Numbered from the stretch's first letter, positions 36,985-46,768 are shown. The stretch is 64,000 bases of DNA from Mucilaginibacter sp. (GCA_031292485.1 JARLHA010000043.1:85132-149131); one strand, 5' to 3'. Program-made: numbers and translations. The notes: generated by a model from the sequence alone, not told the origin.

Positions 36985-38050
36985 ATGGAATGCAAATGCG
37001 GGTTCGCATACCAGGATCGCCTATGCCGGAATGCAGATAAAGGACTTGGTAGCCTCCGAGCTGAATAATTATTTTCAGATCACATTCAATGATACGCTGG
37101 AAGAGTTTGAAGAATATATGGGTAATCAATCTATATTATCCATCCCCGAGATTATTTTGCTGGAGGTTGACGAAAACGGAGAATGTTTTAAACTGATTGA
37201 ACGTTTAAAGCAGAATTTTCTGTTCAACGGGCTTATTATTGTTTTGATCTCCCTGTCAAACGACAAGGATTTAAAAATAAATGCGATGAGGCTAAAAGTT
37301 CATGACTTTTATATTTATCCTTTCGCGATGAGCGATCTGCGGGAGCGGTTGAATTTCCTGGTAAAATTTAAACTCATCAAACCCAAACTGATCGAGATCT
37401 CAAAAGAAGTTGACACTGCCTACAGAATGCCAGTGGGCAAAAGGTTATTAGATATTTTTGTTTCCGGGATGATGTTACTGGTGCTTTCGCCCATATTATT
37501 GCTAATCGCAATAGCGGTAAAATTGGGCTCAAAAGGGCCTGTGCTTTACAAAAGCAAACGCGTTGGAACGGGCTACAAGGTGTTTGATTTTTATAAATTC
37601 AGATCAATGAGGGTAGATGCTGACAAATTGTTAGTAGAGTTATCCACACAAAATCAGTACGCAAATGAGGATGGAGGCACAAAAGCCGCATTTGTTAAAA
37701 TTAAAGACGACCCCCGCATTACAAAACTTGGCAATTTTTTACGAAATTCGAGCCTCGACGAGTTGCCTCAATTATTCAACATCCTGGTGGGTGATATGTC
37801 ACTTGTCGGGAACAGACCTTTACCGGTTTATGAAGCGGAAATGCTGACATCGAATGAATGGTCGATGCGTTTTTTAGGACCGGCAGGTTTAACCGGGTTA
37901 TGGCAGATAACCAAACGCGGTAAATTGGATATGTCGGAACGTGAACGGAAGAAACTGGACAATTTTTATGCACAAAACCATTCGTTTTGGCTGGATATGA
38001 AGATTCTTTTTAAAACGGTACCGGCGGTATTTCAGAAAGAAAAAGTTTAA
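36962..38050 (+). CDS. Pseudo-receiver fused to priming sugar-phosphate transferase
   Basis: 362 aa. Residues ~15-140 have a receiver-like pattern, but the phospho-acceptor site PDLIISD of the neighbour corresponds to PEIILLE here (Glu for Asp), and the conserved Lys is Tyr (YPFAMSDL), so it is not phosphorylatable. Residues ~155-362 are a bacterial sugar transferase (WbaP/WcaJ C-terminal catalytic type): KRLLDIFVSG with a membrane helix, YKFRSMRVDAD, LDELPQLFNILVGDMSLVGN and GLTGLWQI. It should load the first sugar phosphate onto undecaprenyl phosphate and start the repeat unit. It lacks the four extra N-terminal helices of WbaP. Confidence 0.9.
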   Translation: MPQPQTTEWNANAGSHTRIAYAGMQIKDLVASELNNYFQITFNDTLEEFEEYMGNQSILSIPEIILLEVDENGECFKLIERLKQNFLFNGLIIVLISLSNDKDLKINAMRLKVHDFYIYPFAMSDLRERLNFLVKFKLIKPKLIEISKEVDTAYRMPVGKRLLDIFVSGMMLLVLSPILLLIAIAVKLGSKGPVLYKSKRVGTGYKVFDFYKFRSMRVDADKLLVELSTQNQYANEDGGTKAAFVKIKDDPRITKLGNFLRNSSLDELPQLFNILVGDMSLVGNRPLPVYEAEMLTSNEWSMRFLGPAGLTGLWQITKRGKLDMSERERKKLDNFYAQNHSFWLDMKILFKTVPAVFQKEKV

Positions 38051-38054
38051 ACTG

Positions 38055-38741
38055 ATGAATAATAAATTAAAGGCCCTATTGCTCTCATTATTTATTTTGA
38101 CTTTAGCCGGAAATACCTATGCTCAGGCAAGCATTTTCCAGGACCTATCCTATCCTTACCTTGAAAAACTGATCGCTACGGCAAAAAAGAATTACCCGCA
38201 GGTAAAAACGCTCGCCTATCAAACTGAAATTGCCAAAAGTAGCTTTCACCAGGCCAGCTTTACGTGGCTCGATGCATTCAGCGCCTCTTATATTTATAGC
38301 CCGCAGGGTCAAACAACAACAAGTGCAACCAACCCTATTATATTTAACGGACTTCAACTGGTGGCAACCGTTAGTATAGGTTCGCTTTTTGAAAGACCTT
38401 ATACTATCCACAATGCCAGGGTTGCCGTAAAAATTGCGGAAGAAAACCAGGCACAATACGATTTAACTATTGAAGCCCAGGTAAAGCGATTTTATTTTGC
38501 CTATATAGAGGCACAGGCTGATTTGCGAAATAAGGTAAACGCCGTACAAGATGCTACAACCGCTGTAAACCAGATTAAACATACGTTTGATAAAGGGGAA
38601 ACTACTTTTGAAGTTTATAGCCAGGCATTAACAAACCTTTACAACCAAAACTCTTTTAGAGTACAGGCTGAACTTGCTTTATTCACTGCTAAAACCAATC
38701 TTGAGGAAATGTTGGGAACCAAGCTGGAAAGCGTAAAATAA
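38055..38741 (+). CDS. Short TolC-like outer-membrane protein
   Basis: 228 aa with a signal peptide ending AGNTYAQA. The mature part resembles one repeat of the outer-membrane efflux protein family, with long helices (ARVAVKIAEENQAQYDLTIE; QALTNLYNQNSFRVQAELAL) and a beta-hairpin-like segment. TolC proteins are usually 420-480 aa with two repeats; this one has about half that. It may act as a homo-oligomer with six or more subunits, or as a periplasmic partner of the Wzc-like protein encoded 3 bases downstream. Confidence 0.75.
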   Translation: MNNKLKALLLSLFILTLAGNTYAQASIFQDLSYPYLEKLIATAKKNYPQVKTLAYQTEIAKSSFHQASFTWLDAFSASYIYSPQGQTTTSATNPIIFNGLQLVATVSIGSLFERPYTIHNARVAVKIAEENQAQYDLTIEAQVKRFYFAYIEAQADLRNKVNAVQDATTAVNQIKHTFDKGETTFEVYSQALTNLYNQNSFRVQAELALFTAKTNLEEMLGTKLESVK

Positions 38742-38744
38742 ACA

Positions 38745-40907
38745 ATGGAACTATCGTCGTATTTTTCACTCGTAGGTAAATATAAATACATCATAATTAT
38801 CATTGTTCTGGCAACGGTAATTGCATCATACTTTCTTGTCAAAAATCTTCCTGACGAGTACGTTTCCAGCACGCAAATTGCTACCGGCATTGTAGATGCA
38901 TCACGGCACCTGTTAGACAGTAAAGACAACCCCAACGCGCAGCAGGACCAGATCAACCGGGAGTTCAGTAACTTAACCGAGATCATCAAACTAAAAAAAC
39001 TGATTGACAATGTTTCTTATCAGTTAATTATCCATGACCTGAGCAGCCCCGCTCCTTTCAGAAAACTTAACCATAAATTCAAAGGCCTGAGTGAAGCCGC
39101 CGTTAAACACGCTTTGCTGGTTTATCGGGCAAAGCTACAAAATGGAGAGCCTTTATCGCTCTATGATGCAGATGAAAAGGGATTAAATGAACTGTTGATC
39201 TCGATGAAATATGATGAACGTTCGCTGCGAAAAAACCTTGATATTGAACGCGACGGTGAAAGCGATTTTATTACAATCACCTATTCATCCGAAAACCCGG
39301 AGCTATCTGCTTTTATTGTAAATACACTTAGTAAGGAATTTATCAGTTACTATACCGTAAACGTAAAACAGAATGAATCCAACGCGATAGATTTTCTATC
39401 GAAATTGCTCGAAGAAAAAAGGAATACACTCAATAACAAAAAGGATTCGCTGCAGCAGTATAAAATAAAAAATGGTATTTTAAACGTTGAAGATCAGGCT
39501 AAGGACATTTTCGCCCAGATGCTGATCTATAACGATAAAAAAATTGAGGCTGAGCGGAATATCCAATCTTATGAAGGCGCAGTTAAAGCAATTGATAACA
39601 GGTTTAACCCAAAAGACCGGCAGTATATTGAGTCGACGATAAGCCAGTATAACCAATCCATTACAAATACCGCCGACCAACTGCGGACACTGAATGACGA
39701 GTACGTACACAGCGGATTTAATCCTTCGTATAAGCCTGCATTAGATTCAATGCAAAAACAGCTTACGGCACAGATTGATAATACTTCGGATAAATATATT
39801 ACCAATCCGCTGGTAAACAAAGATAACCTTGTAGCGAAAAAATTAGAGCTTGAAGTTACCCGCGACCTTGCAAAATACAGCGTACAGTCTATAGACAACG
39901 AACTCGCCGATTTAAAAGCAAAATTTGACCGCCTGGTACCTTTTGACGCTAAAGTGAAAACTTATGAATCTGACGTAACCATTGCCAGCCAGGAATACCT
40001 GGATGTATTGAATAAATATAATGCACTCAATCTGCAGTCGAATTTTTCAATAAAGCTGATGCAGGTTGAACCGGCAACGCCCGATGTGGCTGAGCCGTCG
40101 AAGAAAATGCTTTTGATTGCATTAAGCGGTATCGGAACTTTGGTTATTTGCCTGGTGGTTTTATTTATCCTGTATTACCTTGACGATAACATTAAAGAAC
40201 CTATTGACCTGGTAAACGCCACCCAACTACCTTTGCTAGGCTCGTTAAATATGATCAGCGGGCCAAAACCCGATCTAAAGAAGCTTTGGGATGTGGAGAA
40301 CAGGCAAAAAATGCAGCAGTTTAAAGAACTGCTCAGATCTGTAAGGTTTGAAATAGACCAGGAACTTAAAGGCGGGAAAATATTGGGGATAACCAGCCTT
40401 GGCTCGGGGGAAGGTAAAACACTTATTGCAACCAGCCTGGCCTATTCCTATTCGGCAATAAACAAAAAAGTTTTATTGATAGATGGTAATTTTAGTAATC
40501 CCACGTTGAGTAAAACCATTCAGCCAAAACTATTTGTTGAAGATTACTTCAGAAATAATTCATATATCGAAAGGGATAACAACGCAATAAGCGTTTTAGG
40601 CAACCGCGGCGGCGATATTACCTTATTGGAGATAAACGATGAGAAAAATATCCAACGCGAATTTGACGACCTGAAATCGAGGTACGATATTATTTTGATC
40701 GACCTTCCCCCGCTTGATTCATTAAACCAATCAAAAGAATGGTTGTTATTTTGCTGCAAAACCATCGCCATTTTTGAAACCAACAAAAGGATCTCGCGCT
40801 CGCAAAGCCAGTATATAGATTATTTGAAACATCTGAACCTGAAGTTTGCCGGTTGGGTGTTAAACAAAGCTGCGATACGGAATCATTCTAAAAAATCAAA
40901 ACACTAA
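38745..40907 (+). CDS. Wzc-like polysaccharide copolymerase / BY-kinase homologue
   Basis: 720 aa. A first membrane helix (about 12-31), a large periplasmic region with coiled coils (about 200-430), a second helix (about 457-480), and a C-terminal P-loop ATPase with Walker A GSGEGKTLIATSLA, Walker A' VLLIDGNFSNP and Walker B IILIDLPPLDS. This is the layout of Wzc/BY-kinases, which set polymer length and couple to export. No tyrosine-rich C-terminal tail is present (it ends NHSKKSKH), so autophosphorylation in the usual way is doubtful. Confidence 0.9.
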   Translation: MELSSYFSLVGKYKYIIIIIVLATVIASYFLVKNLPDEYVSSTQIATGIVDASRHLLDSKDNPNAQQDQINREFSNLTEIIKLKKLIDNVSYQLIIHDLSSPAPFRKLNHKFKGLSEAAVKHALLVYRAKLQNGEPLSLYDADEKGLNELLISMKYDERSLRKNLDIERDGESDFITITYSSENPELSAFIVNTLSKEFISYYTVNVKQNESNAIDFLSKLLEEKRNTLNNKKDSLQQYKIKNGILNVEDQAKDIFAQMLIYNDKKIEAERNIQSYEGAVKAIDNRFNPKDRQYIESTISQYNQSITNTADQLRTLNDEYVHSGFNPSYKPALDSMQKQLTAQIDNTSDKYITNPLVNKDNLVAKKLELEVTRDLAKYSVQSIDNELADLKAKFDRLVPFDAKVKTYESDVTIASQEYLDVLNKYNALNLQSNFSIKLMQVEPATPDVAEPSKKMLLIALSGIGTLVICLVVLFILYYLDDNIKEPIDLVNATQLPLLGSLNMISGPKPDLKKLWDVENRQKMQQFKELLRSVRFEIDQELKGGKILGITSLGSGEGKTLIATSLAYSYSAINKKVLLIDGNFSNPTLSKTIQPKLFVEDYFRNNSYIERDNNAISVLGNRGGDITLLEINDEKNIQREFDDLKSRYDIILIDLPPLDSLNQSKEWLLFCCKTIAIFETNKRISRSQSQYIDYLKHLNLKFAGWVLNKAAIRNHSKKSKH

Positions 40908-40963
40908 CTTTGTGTACGGTTTTTAAAATGAGCCGGTGTTATTTATACTGCCCCCACTGAAAA

Positions 40964-41098
40964 ATGAAAATTGAACATAAAAAAGCAGCTGATTCATTTA
41001 AAGATCTGCCGCCTTTCCAGCAGAAAACCTTTATGGTGGCTATCATACTTGCCTTTTTAGGGATATTTGTTTGGTTTATAAAAATATTATTCTTTTAA
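40964..41098 (+). CDS. 44-aa small membrane protein
   Basis: ATG at 40964, TAA at 41096-41098. A polar N-terminus (MKIEHKKAADSFKDLPPFQQ) is followed by a hydrophobic helix (TFMVAIILAFLGIFVWFIKI). It fits the gap between the Wzc-like and Wzy-like genes and runs in the same direction. The amphipathic start plus a clean single span is the pattern of real small envelope proteins; no family is recognised. Role unknown. Confidence 0.5.
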   Translation: MKIEHKKAADSFKDLPPFQQKTFMVAIILAFLGIFVWFIKILFF

Positions 41099-41116
41099 TG
41101 TACAAGCGTTAAACAG

Positions 41117-42610
41117 ATGCTGAATGACGAAGTTGAAAATAATGTTCAAAAAAGAACCTTTTGGGAAAGCCTGATCATCAAAAAATTTGAGGCGCCGGCG
41201 GTAATCATTTTCGCAGTTCTCTCCTCGTTATTTTTAACTTTTGTTATTGCACGAGGCGGGTATCAAATAGGTATAGTTATTATTTGCGGCCTTATTGCCT
41301 TACCCCTTGCCTATGCTACAGTAGCTTATCCAAAATTCGGGATTGTCACGCTGATCATTCTGGCATTCTTTATTAATTATCCCTCCCGCTTTTTACCTGA
41401 AAATACACCTATTGGCCTGACTATGGATGTATGGACCTATTTGCTGTTGCTTGGTTTGTTAATAAAAATGAAACATGACAAACAATGGGCTTACTTTAAA
41501 AATCCGATAACTTACTTTTTACTGGCGTGGTTGGCCTACAATATGTTCGAGATCATCAACCCTTCTTCACCCTCAATTTTTGAATGGATTTTTACCGTAC
41601 GAACTGTTGCATTTATCATGCTGATGTATTTTGTATTTCTGTATCACATCCGTACAAAGGAATTTATAAAGTATTTGATAAAGATTTGGCTTGCGCTTGA
41701 TGTTTTAGCGGCGATTTCAGGTATTCAACAGGAATTTTTCGGACTATTTCCCTTTGAACATAGTTGGTTATTTAAGGAGCCTGGGCGTTTTAAATTATTA
41801 TTTATTGCCGGGCACTTAAGAAAATGGGCAATATTTTCGGATCCGGTGGTTTTCGCTTACAACATGGTTGCCGCAGCCTTACTGTGCATAGCCTTAATGT
41901 TTGGCCCCCTTAAATTTAATAGAAAGGTAATTTTGGGCTGCCTGGCCTCACTTTTTTTGTTTGTGATGCTATATACAGGCACGAGGGCATCCTTCATAAT
42001 TCTCCCTGCCGGTATCCTGATGCTTTTTATATTGAAATTAAACAGGCACATATTTATATTTTCAATTATTTCGGGGCTGTTTCTTTTGGTTTTAATCAAA
42101 GTGCCCACTTCTAATGCCACCCTTGCGCGGTTTCAAAGTGCCTTTAAACCTTCAAAAGATGCATCTTTTGAAGAACGGGCAAAAAACCAGGAAGCTATCA
42201 GACCGTACATATTATCACATCCTATTGGTGGCGGTTTAGGTTCTGTTGGGGTATGGGGACAACGTTTTGCCCCCAACTCGTACCTGGCTAAGTTTCCGCC
42301 TGACAGCGGCTACGTGAGGGTGGCTGTTGAGCTGGGGTGGATAGGCCTGCTGCTCTATTGTGTTTTTAACTTTGTTATTATGTATAAGGGGATACAGTAC
42401 TACTACGTTATAAAGGACCCCGAACTTAAAACCTATTGCCTTGGGATGGTTTTATTCATTTTTGCCTTTGATGTTGGTAACTATCCGCAGCAGGCACTCG
42501 TACAATACCCGTCGAACATATTATTCTTTTTAGCAATGGCAATTCTAAACATTACCATGAGATTAGACATCGCTGAAAGAAAACTAAAACCCGATATCAA
42601 AACCAGTTAG
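41117..42610 (+). CDS. Wzy/O-antigen ligase-like polymerase
   Basis: 497 aa with about ten to twelve membrane helices and a long periplasmic loop containing FAPNSYLAKFPPDSGYVRVAVELG, the pattern of the O-antigen ligase/Wzy (WaaL-like) family. It would polymerise lipid-linked repeat units in the outer leaflet of the inner membrane. Its position between the copolymerase and the flippase supports polymerase over ligase. Confidence 0.85.
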   Translation: MLNDEVENNVQKRTFWESLIIKKFEAPAVIIFAVLSSLFLTFVIARGGYQIGIVIICGLIALPLAYATVAYPKFGIVTLIILAFFINYPSRFLPENTPIGLTMDVWTYLLLLGLLIKMKHDKQWAYFKNPITYFLLAWLAYNMFEIINPSSPSIFEWIFTVRTVAFIMLMYFVFLYHIRTKEFIKYLIKIWLALDVLAAISGIQQEFFGLFPFEHSWLFKEPGRFKLLFIAGHLRKWAIFSDPVVFAYNMVAAALLCIALMFGPLKFNRKVILGCLASLFLFVMLYTGTRASFIILPAGILMLFILKLNRHIFIFSIISGLFLLVLIKVPTSNATLARFQSAFKPSKDASFEERAKNQEAIRPYILSHPIGGGLGSVGVWGQRFAPNSYLAKFPPDSGYVRVAVELGWIGLLLYCVFNFVIMYKGIQYYYVIKDPELKTYCLGMVLFIFAFDVGNYPQQALVQYPSNILFFLAMAILNITMRLDIAERKLKPDIKTS

Positions 42611-42633
42611 ATTTAATAAACAGAAAAAAAAAG

Positions 42634-42843
42634 ATGTCCTTTTTATCCATTATTAAGTCAAACGCTGTAATAAAAAAAGAACCACATTGGCTGTTAATAC
42701 CCCGGGGCCAGGTCAGGCCAAAATCATTGGTTAGGTTTTTTATTGGTCAGTATTTTCTTAAAAAAGAAACAGACACTGTAATGCTAATAAAAAAAGTAAT
42801 GGTCCATTTCCTAATTATAAATTCTCAAACCAGTAGCCGGTAA
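42634..42843 (+). pseudogene. Remnant of a hexapeptide-repeat acyltransferase
   Basis: 69 codons. The segment HWLLIPRGQVRPKSLVRFFI, followed by GQYFLKK, resembles the N-terminus of the acetyltransferases common in Bacteroidota polysaccharide loci, which go on to a left-handed beta-helix. Here the frame degenerates and stops after about 60 residues, and no hexapeptide repeats follow. The flippase gene starts 9 bases later. It is probably a truncated gene left after a deletion; a genuine small protein is the alternative. Confidence 0.4.
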
Positions 42844-42852
42844 AACAGCATA

Positions 42853-44193
42853 ATGCAAATTCTAAAGAAATTAGTTAATAAACATACGCTTTCCCTTGCC
42901 AGTAACGCAGTAATGCCTATCGTAGGCATGGTTACCGTTTCGTTACTTGCCCGTAATTTTCCAGATAAGGAAGAGTTTGGCTATTGGATACTTTTTTTAA
43001 TTTCATTTACCCTTGCCAACTTTTTCAGAAGCGGGTTCCAGCAAACCTCGCTTGTAAAATTCTATTCGGGGGCAACTAAGGAAAAGGCCCGTAATGTAGT
43101 GGGCTCTACCTGGGTTGTCGGCTTGATTCTGACTGCGATTTTTGTTTTTTTTAGTTTTATAACCTATATTTTTTATCAGGGGACCCCCTCTACTGAATTG
43201 ATCATAAAAATGTTTGGCATAATTTATTTATGCACCCTGCCGTCAAGTGTAGCCCTATGGGTGCTGCAGGCCGAAGAACGTTTTGATCGCATGTTTATTC
43301 TTCAACTGATCGGGCAGGGCTCGTTTTTCATTTCTATCGTTACGCTGATCCTTACTCATAAAATTAATTTTCAAATGGTTTTATATGCCTACTGCTGGTC
43401 GGCGATGACAACAAGCCTGATCTCTATTTTCCTCGGCTGGGCAAAAATCAGTTCGATCGTCCACAAGAGCAATGCTTGCATTAAAGAACTGCTTAATTTT
43501 GGTAAATACAGTGTAGGCACATCCATCAGCTCGTATTTATTAAGGGCGTCAGACACTTATATCATAAAATTCATGTTTGTTGATCCGTCCCTTGTTGGTA
43601 TTTATTATCTTCCGCAAAGGTTAATGGAAGTGATTGAGATCCCGCTGAGAAGCTTCATAGCCACTGCCCTGCCGGCAATGTCAGCAGCTATGCAACGAAA
43701 TGACCCTCTGCAGATGACTTATATCATGAAAAAATATGCCGGTATTCTGACTGTTTTGCTGGTACCCGTGTCAATAGTGGCTTTTATAACGGCTGATATT
43801 GTAATTGGATTAATAGGTGGCCGCCAATTTATTGCATCGGACGCTGCAAATGTTTTCAGGATATTTATGTGCTTTGCTGTTTTATTACCCGTTGACAGAT
43901 TTTTTGGGATATCACTGGATATCCTTAATAAACCGCACCTTAATATGATCAAAGTGATGCTAATGCTGGTAGTAAATATAGCCGGCGATTTTTTAGGTAT
44001 CTACCTGTTTCATAACCTGTATGGGGTAGCCATTTCGTCTATCTTCACCTTTTTAGCTGGTATTATATACGGTTATTGGGTACTAAAGAAAAATTTAAAA
44101 TTTAAAATACGCGATATTTTTTACCTTGGTATAGTTGAAACCAAATTATTAGTAATAAGCATCTTTTCGCGTACGGGCCAAAAAATCAATTAA
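42853..44193 (+). CDS. Wzx-like polysaccharide flippase
   Basis: 446 aa, about twelve membrane helices, MATE/PST-type exporter (LLARNFPDKEEFGYWILFL; FGKYSVGTSISSYLLRASDT; YYLPQRLMEVIEIPLRSF). It should flip undecaprenyl-linked repeat units across the inner membrane for the Wzy-like polymerase. It follows the acyltransferase remnant and precedes the first glycosyltransferase gene in the same direction. Confidence 0.88.
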   Translation: MQILKKLVNKHTLSLASNAVMPIVGMVTVSLLARNFPDKEEFGYWILFLISFTLANFFRSGFQQTSLVKFYSGATKEKARNVVGSTWVVGLILTAIFVFFSFITYIFYQGTPSTELIIKMFGIIYLCTLPSSVALWVLQAEERFDRMFILQLIGQGSFFISIVTLILTHKINFQMVLYAYCWSAMTTSLISIFLGWAKISSIVHKSNACIKELLNFGKYSVGTSISSYLLRASDTYIIKFMFVDPSLVGIYYLPQRLMEVIEIPLRSFIATALPAMSAAMQRNDPLQMTYIMKKYAGILTVLLVPVSIVAFITADIVIGLIGGRQFIASDAANVFRIFMCFAVLLPVDRFFGISLDILNKPHLNMIKVMLMLVVNIAGDFLGIYLFHNLYGVAISSIFTFLAGIIYGYWVLKKNLKFKIRDIFYLGIVETKLLVISIFSRTGQKIN

Positions 44194-44241
44194 AAGCCTT
44201 CTGCTTTATGATAAAACAAATATTCCCCTGATTTTTTTAAC

Positions 44242-45468
44242 ATGAGCCTCAAAGATCAAAATATCATTATCTTTTCGCAGATGCAGTTCGACAGCGCGCT
44301 GGAGTCAACCAACTACACAATGGCGAAGCATTTGGCAAAAGAAAATAAAGTATACTATGTAGACCGGCCTTATACCTGGTTTGATTATATAAAATTCAGA
44401 AACACCAAAGGCTTTCAAACCAGAAAAGAGCACTTTTTTTCATCAGACAACAGCATTATTGATACGGAGATTCCTAACCTGAAAATTGTGATCAGCCCGC
44501 CGGTGCCCTCCATTAACATGCTGCCCGAGGGCAAAATTTACCGGGCGCTGGTAAAACTTAATGAGAAAATTGTTGGCGCCAGGTTAAATAGCGTGATCAA
44601 GAAACTTAATATCAGCAATTATATTTACATCAATTCTTATAACGTCGCATTCCCAACACTCCATAAACTGCTCCATCCTGTTTTAACGGTATATCACTGT
44701 GTCGATCCGTTGATTGAACCTTATCAAACCAGGCACGGACTGATATCTGAGGATATTTTGGTGAAAGATGTAGACATGGTGATCTCCACCAGCAAAGAGC
44801 TCAGTAATCAAAAACGGGTGCTCAATAAAAATTCATATTTCATTCCAAATGCGGCCAATATCAGCCATAGCCAGAAAGCACTTGATCCGGGGCTGAAAAT
44901 TGCCGGAATATTAGACGGCATAAAAAAGCCGGTTATTGGTTATTTTGGCAATATTGAAAGGCGTATCGACTATCAATTGGTTAAAGAGCTAACCGAAACG
45001 AACCCCGATAAGAGTTTTGTATTTATTGGCCCGGTTGACAGCTATTATATCAAAGGGAGTAACTTTGCCGGTAAAAACCTATATTTAAAAGGCGCGGTAC
45101 CTTACGAGCTGATGCCAGCTGTTTTGAAAGGATTTGATGTTGCTATTATTCCATTCAAAAAAGATGAGGTAAGCAGTCACATTTTCCCGTTGAAGCTTTT
45201 TGAATACCTTGGATCGGGCAGGCCGGTGGTTTCGACAGATTTCAACCCCGATCTGAAAGATTTTACCGGCGATACCGTACGTTATTGCAAAAATGCTGCC
45301 GAGTTTTCAGAAGCGCTAAATGCTTCATTAAACGACGACAACAGCTTACAGAAAAAAAGACTCGCAGTAGCCGCTGACAATACCTGGGAGCACCGGATAA
45401 TTGAAATAGAGGACCTATTGGCGTTAAATCTTAAAAAAAAAATGGCTAAAACGGCTTTTTTTGAATAA
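44242..45468 (+). CDS. Glycosyltransferase, GT-B fold (family 1/4 type)
   Basis: 408 aa, no membrane helices. The C-terminal nucleotide-sugar region has IGYFGNIERRIDYQLV, FVFIGPVDSYYI, VAIIPFKKDEVSSHIFPLKL and FEYLGSGRPVVSTDF, the pattern of GT4-like enzymes such as TuaH. The N-terminal acceptor half has HLAKENKVYYVDRPYTWFDY. Donor and acceptor cannot be told from sequence. Part of the repeat-unit assembly genes. Confidence 0.88.
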   Translation: MSLKDQNIIIFSQMQFDSALESTNYTMAKHLAKENKVYYVDRPYTWFDYIKFRNTKGFQTRKEHFFSSDNSIIDTEIPNLKIVISPPVPSINMLPEGKIYRALVKLNEKIVGARLNSVIKKLNISNYIYINSYNVAFPTLHKLLHPVLTVYHCVDPLIEPYQTRHGLISEDILVKDVDMVISTSKELSNQKRVLNKNSYFIPNAANISHSQKALDPGLKIAGILDGIKKPVIGYFGNIERRIDYQLVKELTETNPDKSFVFIGPVDSYYIKGSNFAGKNLYLKGAVPYELMPAVLKGFDVAIIPFKKDEVSSHIFPLKLFEYLGSGRPVVSTDFNPDLKDFTGDTVRYCKNAAEFSEALNASLNDDNSLQKKRLAVAADNTWEHRIIEIEDLLALNLKKKMAKTAFFE

Positions 45469-45526
45469 AAATTTAACAATACGCCTACCATTTGCGTTTA
45501 TTTTACCGTATAAGGACCATTAAAAT

Positions 45527-46714
45527 ATGGATATTATTAAATTTATAGTTTCGATAATAACAGGTCTGCTCTTTATTTACCTGGGCATTTACAGCTTGTA
45601 TTTATTTGTTTTTTCGCTGGCGGGCAAGTTGTTTCCTGTCAAAAACCCTCCGGTAAGCGGCAAACTGGCAAAATTTGTTATTTATATATGCTCCTATAAA
45701 GAAGATGAGATCATTCTGAACTCCGCCGCAAATGCGCTTACTATCAACTATCCTGGGGATATGTTTCATATTTGCGTAATTGCCGATTCGCTAAAGCCTG
45801 AAACTGTTGAAACACTAAAAAAGATGCCCTTACAGGTAGTTGAAGTTGTTTTTGAAACCAGCACAAAATCAAAGGCTTTACATAAAGCGATCGAAAACAC
45901 AGCCGATGGTTTTGATGCCGCCGTAGTATTTGACATTGACAACATTGCCGCCCCGGATTTCTTATACCAGATAAACAATTATTTACAGGCAGGAGATAAA
46001 GTTGTGCAGGGCCATCGCACCGCTAAAAACACCAATACACCTATCGCTATACTGGATGCCATAAGCGAAGAAGTTAACAACCATATCTTTCGTAAATCGC
46101 AAAGGGTTTTTAACCTTTCAGCTGCTATTATTGGTTCGGGTATGGCTTTGGAGTATAAGCTATTTAAAAATGTGATGATGCAGATTGACGCCGTTGGCGG
46201 TTTCGACAAAGAAATGGGCCTGCTGTTAACAAGGAACAGGATCAGCGTAGCATATGCCGATAAAGCCGTGATATATGATGAAAAGGTAAGTAACCCCGAG
46301 GTATTTAAAAAGCAAAGGCGCAGATGGCTTTCGGCCCAGTTTAACCTGTTTAAGGTATATGGCTGGAGCGGCCTCACGGAGCTTTTTAAACATGGCAATT
46401 TTGATTATTTGAACGAGATTTATCAAACTGCCATTTTGCCCCGTGTTTTAATGCTGGGTTTAATGCCGATGATGATGCTGTTTTCGGTATTAACGCCGGG
46501 CATGGGCCCGGGATGGCAATTGTGGTTAGCTGCCACCGCTTGCTGTTATTTAGCCATTTTGATAGCGGTGCCATCAAGCTTTGTTAATAATAAACTGTTG
46601 GGGGCGGTTTTACGCCTGCCATTGATATTTTTTACGATGGTTTTACTGCTGTTTAAATTAAAAGGGGCAAATAAAAAATTTATTCATACGCCCCATATCC
46701 ATAATGCCGATTGA
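45527..46714 (+). CDS. Membrane glycosyltransferase family 2
   Basis: 395 aa. One N-terminal helix, a GT-A domain with VVFDIDNIAAPDF (the DxD metal motif), EMGLLLTRNRISVAYAD, and KKQRRRWLSAQFNLF (the Q/RxxRW motif of GT2 enzymes), then three to four C-terminal helices. It resembles hyaluronan- or cellulose-synthase-type family 2 enzymes. Predicted to act at the inner membrane in repeat-unit or chain assembly. Confidence 0.88.
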   Translation: MDIIKFIVSIITGLLFIYLGIYSLYLFVFSLAGKLFPVKNPPVSGKLAKFVIYICSYKEDEIILNSAANALTINYPGDMFHICVIADSLKPETVETLKKMPLQVVEVVFETSTKSKALHKAIENTADGFDAAVVFDIDNIAAPDFLYQINNYLQAGDKVVQGHRTAKNTNTPIAILDAISEEVNNHIFRKSQRVFNLSAAIIGSGMALEYKLFKNVMMQIDAVGGFDKEMGLLLTRNRISVAYADKAVIYDEKVSNPEVFKKQRRRWLSAQFNLFKVYGWSGLTELFKHGNFDYLNEIYQTAILPRVLMLGLMPMMMLFSVLTPGMGPGWQLWLAATACCYLAILIAVPSSFVNNKLLGAVLRLPLIFFTMVLLLFKLKGANKKFIHTPHIHNAD

Positions 46715-46768
46715 TACGTATAAATGTAATAATGGCGTTACATTACCAGTAAGCTAACGGTAAGATAA

